NCBI GenBank assembly: GCA_031260045.1
Contig: JAIRKO010000011.1
Coordinates: 1 to 64,000 of the forward strand
From: Dysgonamonadaceae bacterium
Lineage (GTDB): Bacteria; Bacteroidota; Bacteroidia; Bacteroidales; Azobacteroidaceae
DNA: 64,000 nt
Reading direction: 5' to 3'
Position 1 is the first letter of the stretch. The number at the start of each line of letters is the position of its first letter. A program made the position numbers and the translations under genes. Below, piece after piece: positions 63,737 through 64,000 of this stretch. The notes under the pieces were generated by a model. The model made no database searches, was not told the DNA's origin, and saw only the letters and a program-made list of their open reading frames with translations.

Positions 63737-64000
63737 GTGGCTAAAACTAAACAACATTGCAGCTTTTGCGGGAGACCTGAAAATGAATTAAAACTCCTCC
63801 TTTCCGGCGTCGACGGTTATATCTGCAACGAATGTATCGAACGGGCGCACGAAATCGTAAAGACAGAAATTGCCAACAAACAGGACGGCTTTTCGCTGAA
63901 AAACGATGAACTGCCACGCCCTAAACAAATCAAGGAATTTCTCGATCAATATGTTATCGGACAGGATGATGCGAAGCGTTACCTGTCCGTTTCGGTCTAT
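63737..64000 (+). CDS. clpX: ATP-dependent Clp protease ATP-binding subunit ClpX, N-terminal part
   Basis: The first 88 codons are present and the gene runs off the window edge. The start is GTG at 63737 (VAKTKQHCSFCGRPENELK). The N-terminal zinc-binding domain has its four cysteines in CSFC and CNEC (YICNECIERAHEIVK), followed by PRPKQIKEFLDQYVIGQDDA, the usual lead into the AAA+ domain. ClpX unfolds tagged proteins and passes them to ClpP encoded just upstream. Confidence 0.95.
   Translation, partial: MAKTKQHCSFCGRPENELKLLLSGVDGYICNECIERAHEIVKTEIANKQDGFSLKNDELPRPKQIKEFLDQYVIGQDDAKRYLSVSVY

Overview
The window looks like chromosomal DNA of a member of the Bacteroidota, most likely order Bacteroidales; no species is claimed. 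Supporting signs are the gene families (Na+-pumping methylmalonyl-CoA decarboxylase, DUF5618, Pif1-like helicase with HRDC domain, C69 dipeptidase), secreted proteins with Por/type IX sorting domains, Bacteroides-type promoters (TTG, 18-20 nt, TAnnTTTG) and many in-frame TTG/ATG ambiguities that these promoters resolve. No rRNA, tRNA, CRISPR array or insertion sequence was seen.

Layout. 1-4.5 kb: a truncated secreted protein, an array of 21-bp palindromic tandem repeats, a beta-helix T9SS cargo and enolase. 4.8-7.1 kb: ftsA (outside the division cluster) and fmt. 7.2-10.5 kb: an iron-sulfur membrane protein fused to a ferredoxin, a Tat-exported DUF362 protein and a methyltransferase. 10.7-16 kb: one leftward operon for methylmalonyl-CoA epimerase and the sodium-pumping decarboxylase, ending in lpxB. 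16.2-18.7 kb: a glycosyltransferase and a large membrane protein. 18.9-20.8 kb: cysS and a decayed ATPase/nuclease gene. 21-37.2 kb: the leftward dcw cluster rsmH-ftsL-ftsI-murE-mraY-murD-ftsW-murG-murC-ftsQ. It lacks mraZ, ftsA and ftsZ and is interrupted at three points by co-directional accessory genes: a PARIS-like AAA ATPase + DUF4435 pair, a DUF1016 nuclease-like gene, and a frameshifted patatin-like pseudogene followed by a 77-residue ORF. 37.4-42.3 kb: a small membrane protein, DUF5618, a Pif1-like helicase and two AT-rich fucosyltransferase-like genes. 42.6-54.6 kb: a C39-like lipoprotein, an M20 amidohydrolase overlapping tamB, a large T9SS cargo and a C69 dipeptidase. 54.8-60.4 kb: mtaB-acyltransferase-glycosyltransferase (ATGA overlaps), a T9SS cargo broken by an in-frame TGA, and hflX. 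60.5-64 kb: small membrane ORFs, mltG, a tiny lipoprotein, a PIN-domain toxin module, clpP and the start of clpX.

The dcw genes supply peptidoglycan precursor synthesis (MurC-E, MraY, MurG), septal polymerisation (FtsW, FtsI) and divisome scaffolding (FtsL, FtsQ, with FtsA encoded 15 kb away). lpxB, the LpxL-like acyltransferase and tamB serve the outer membrane. The mce-mmd operon turns methylmalonyl-CoA decarboxylation into a sodium gradient, as in propionate-forming anaerobes.

The most interesting features are the PARIS-like pair inside an essential cell-wall operon, the palindromic 21-bp array with compensatory base changes, and several families of short intergenic repeats (7-bp tandem units and REP-like hairpins) that also form the 3' ends of several coding sequences.
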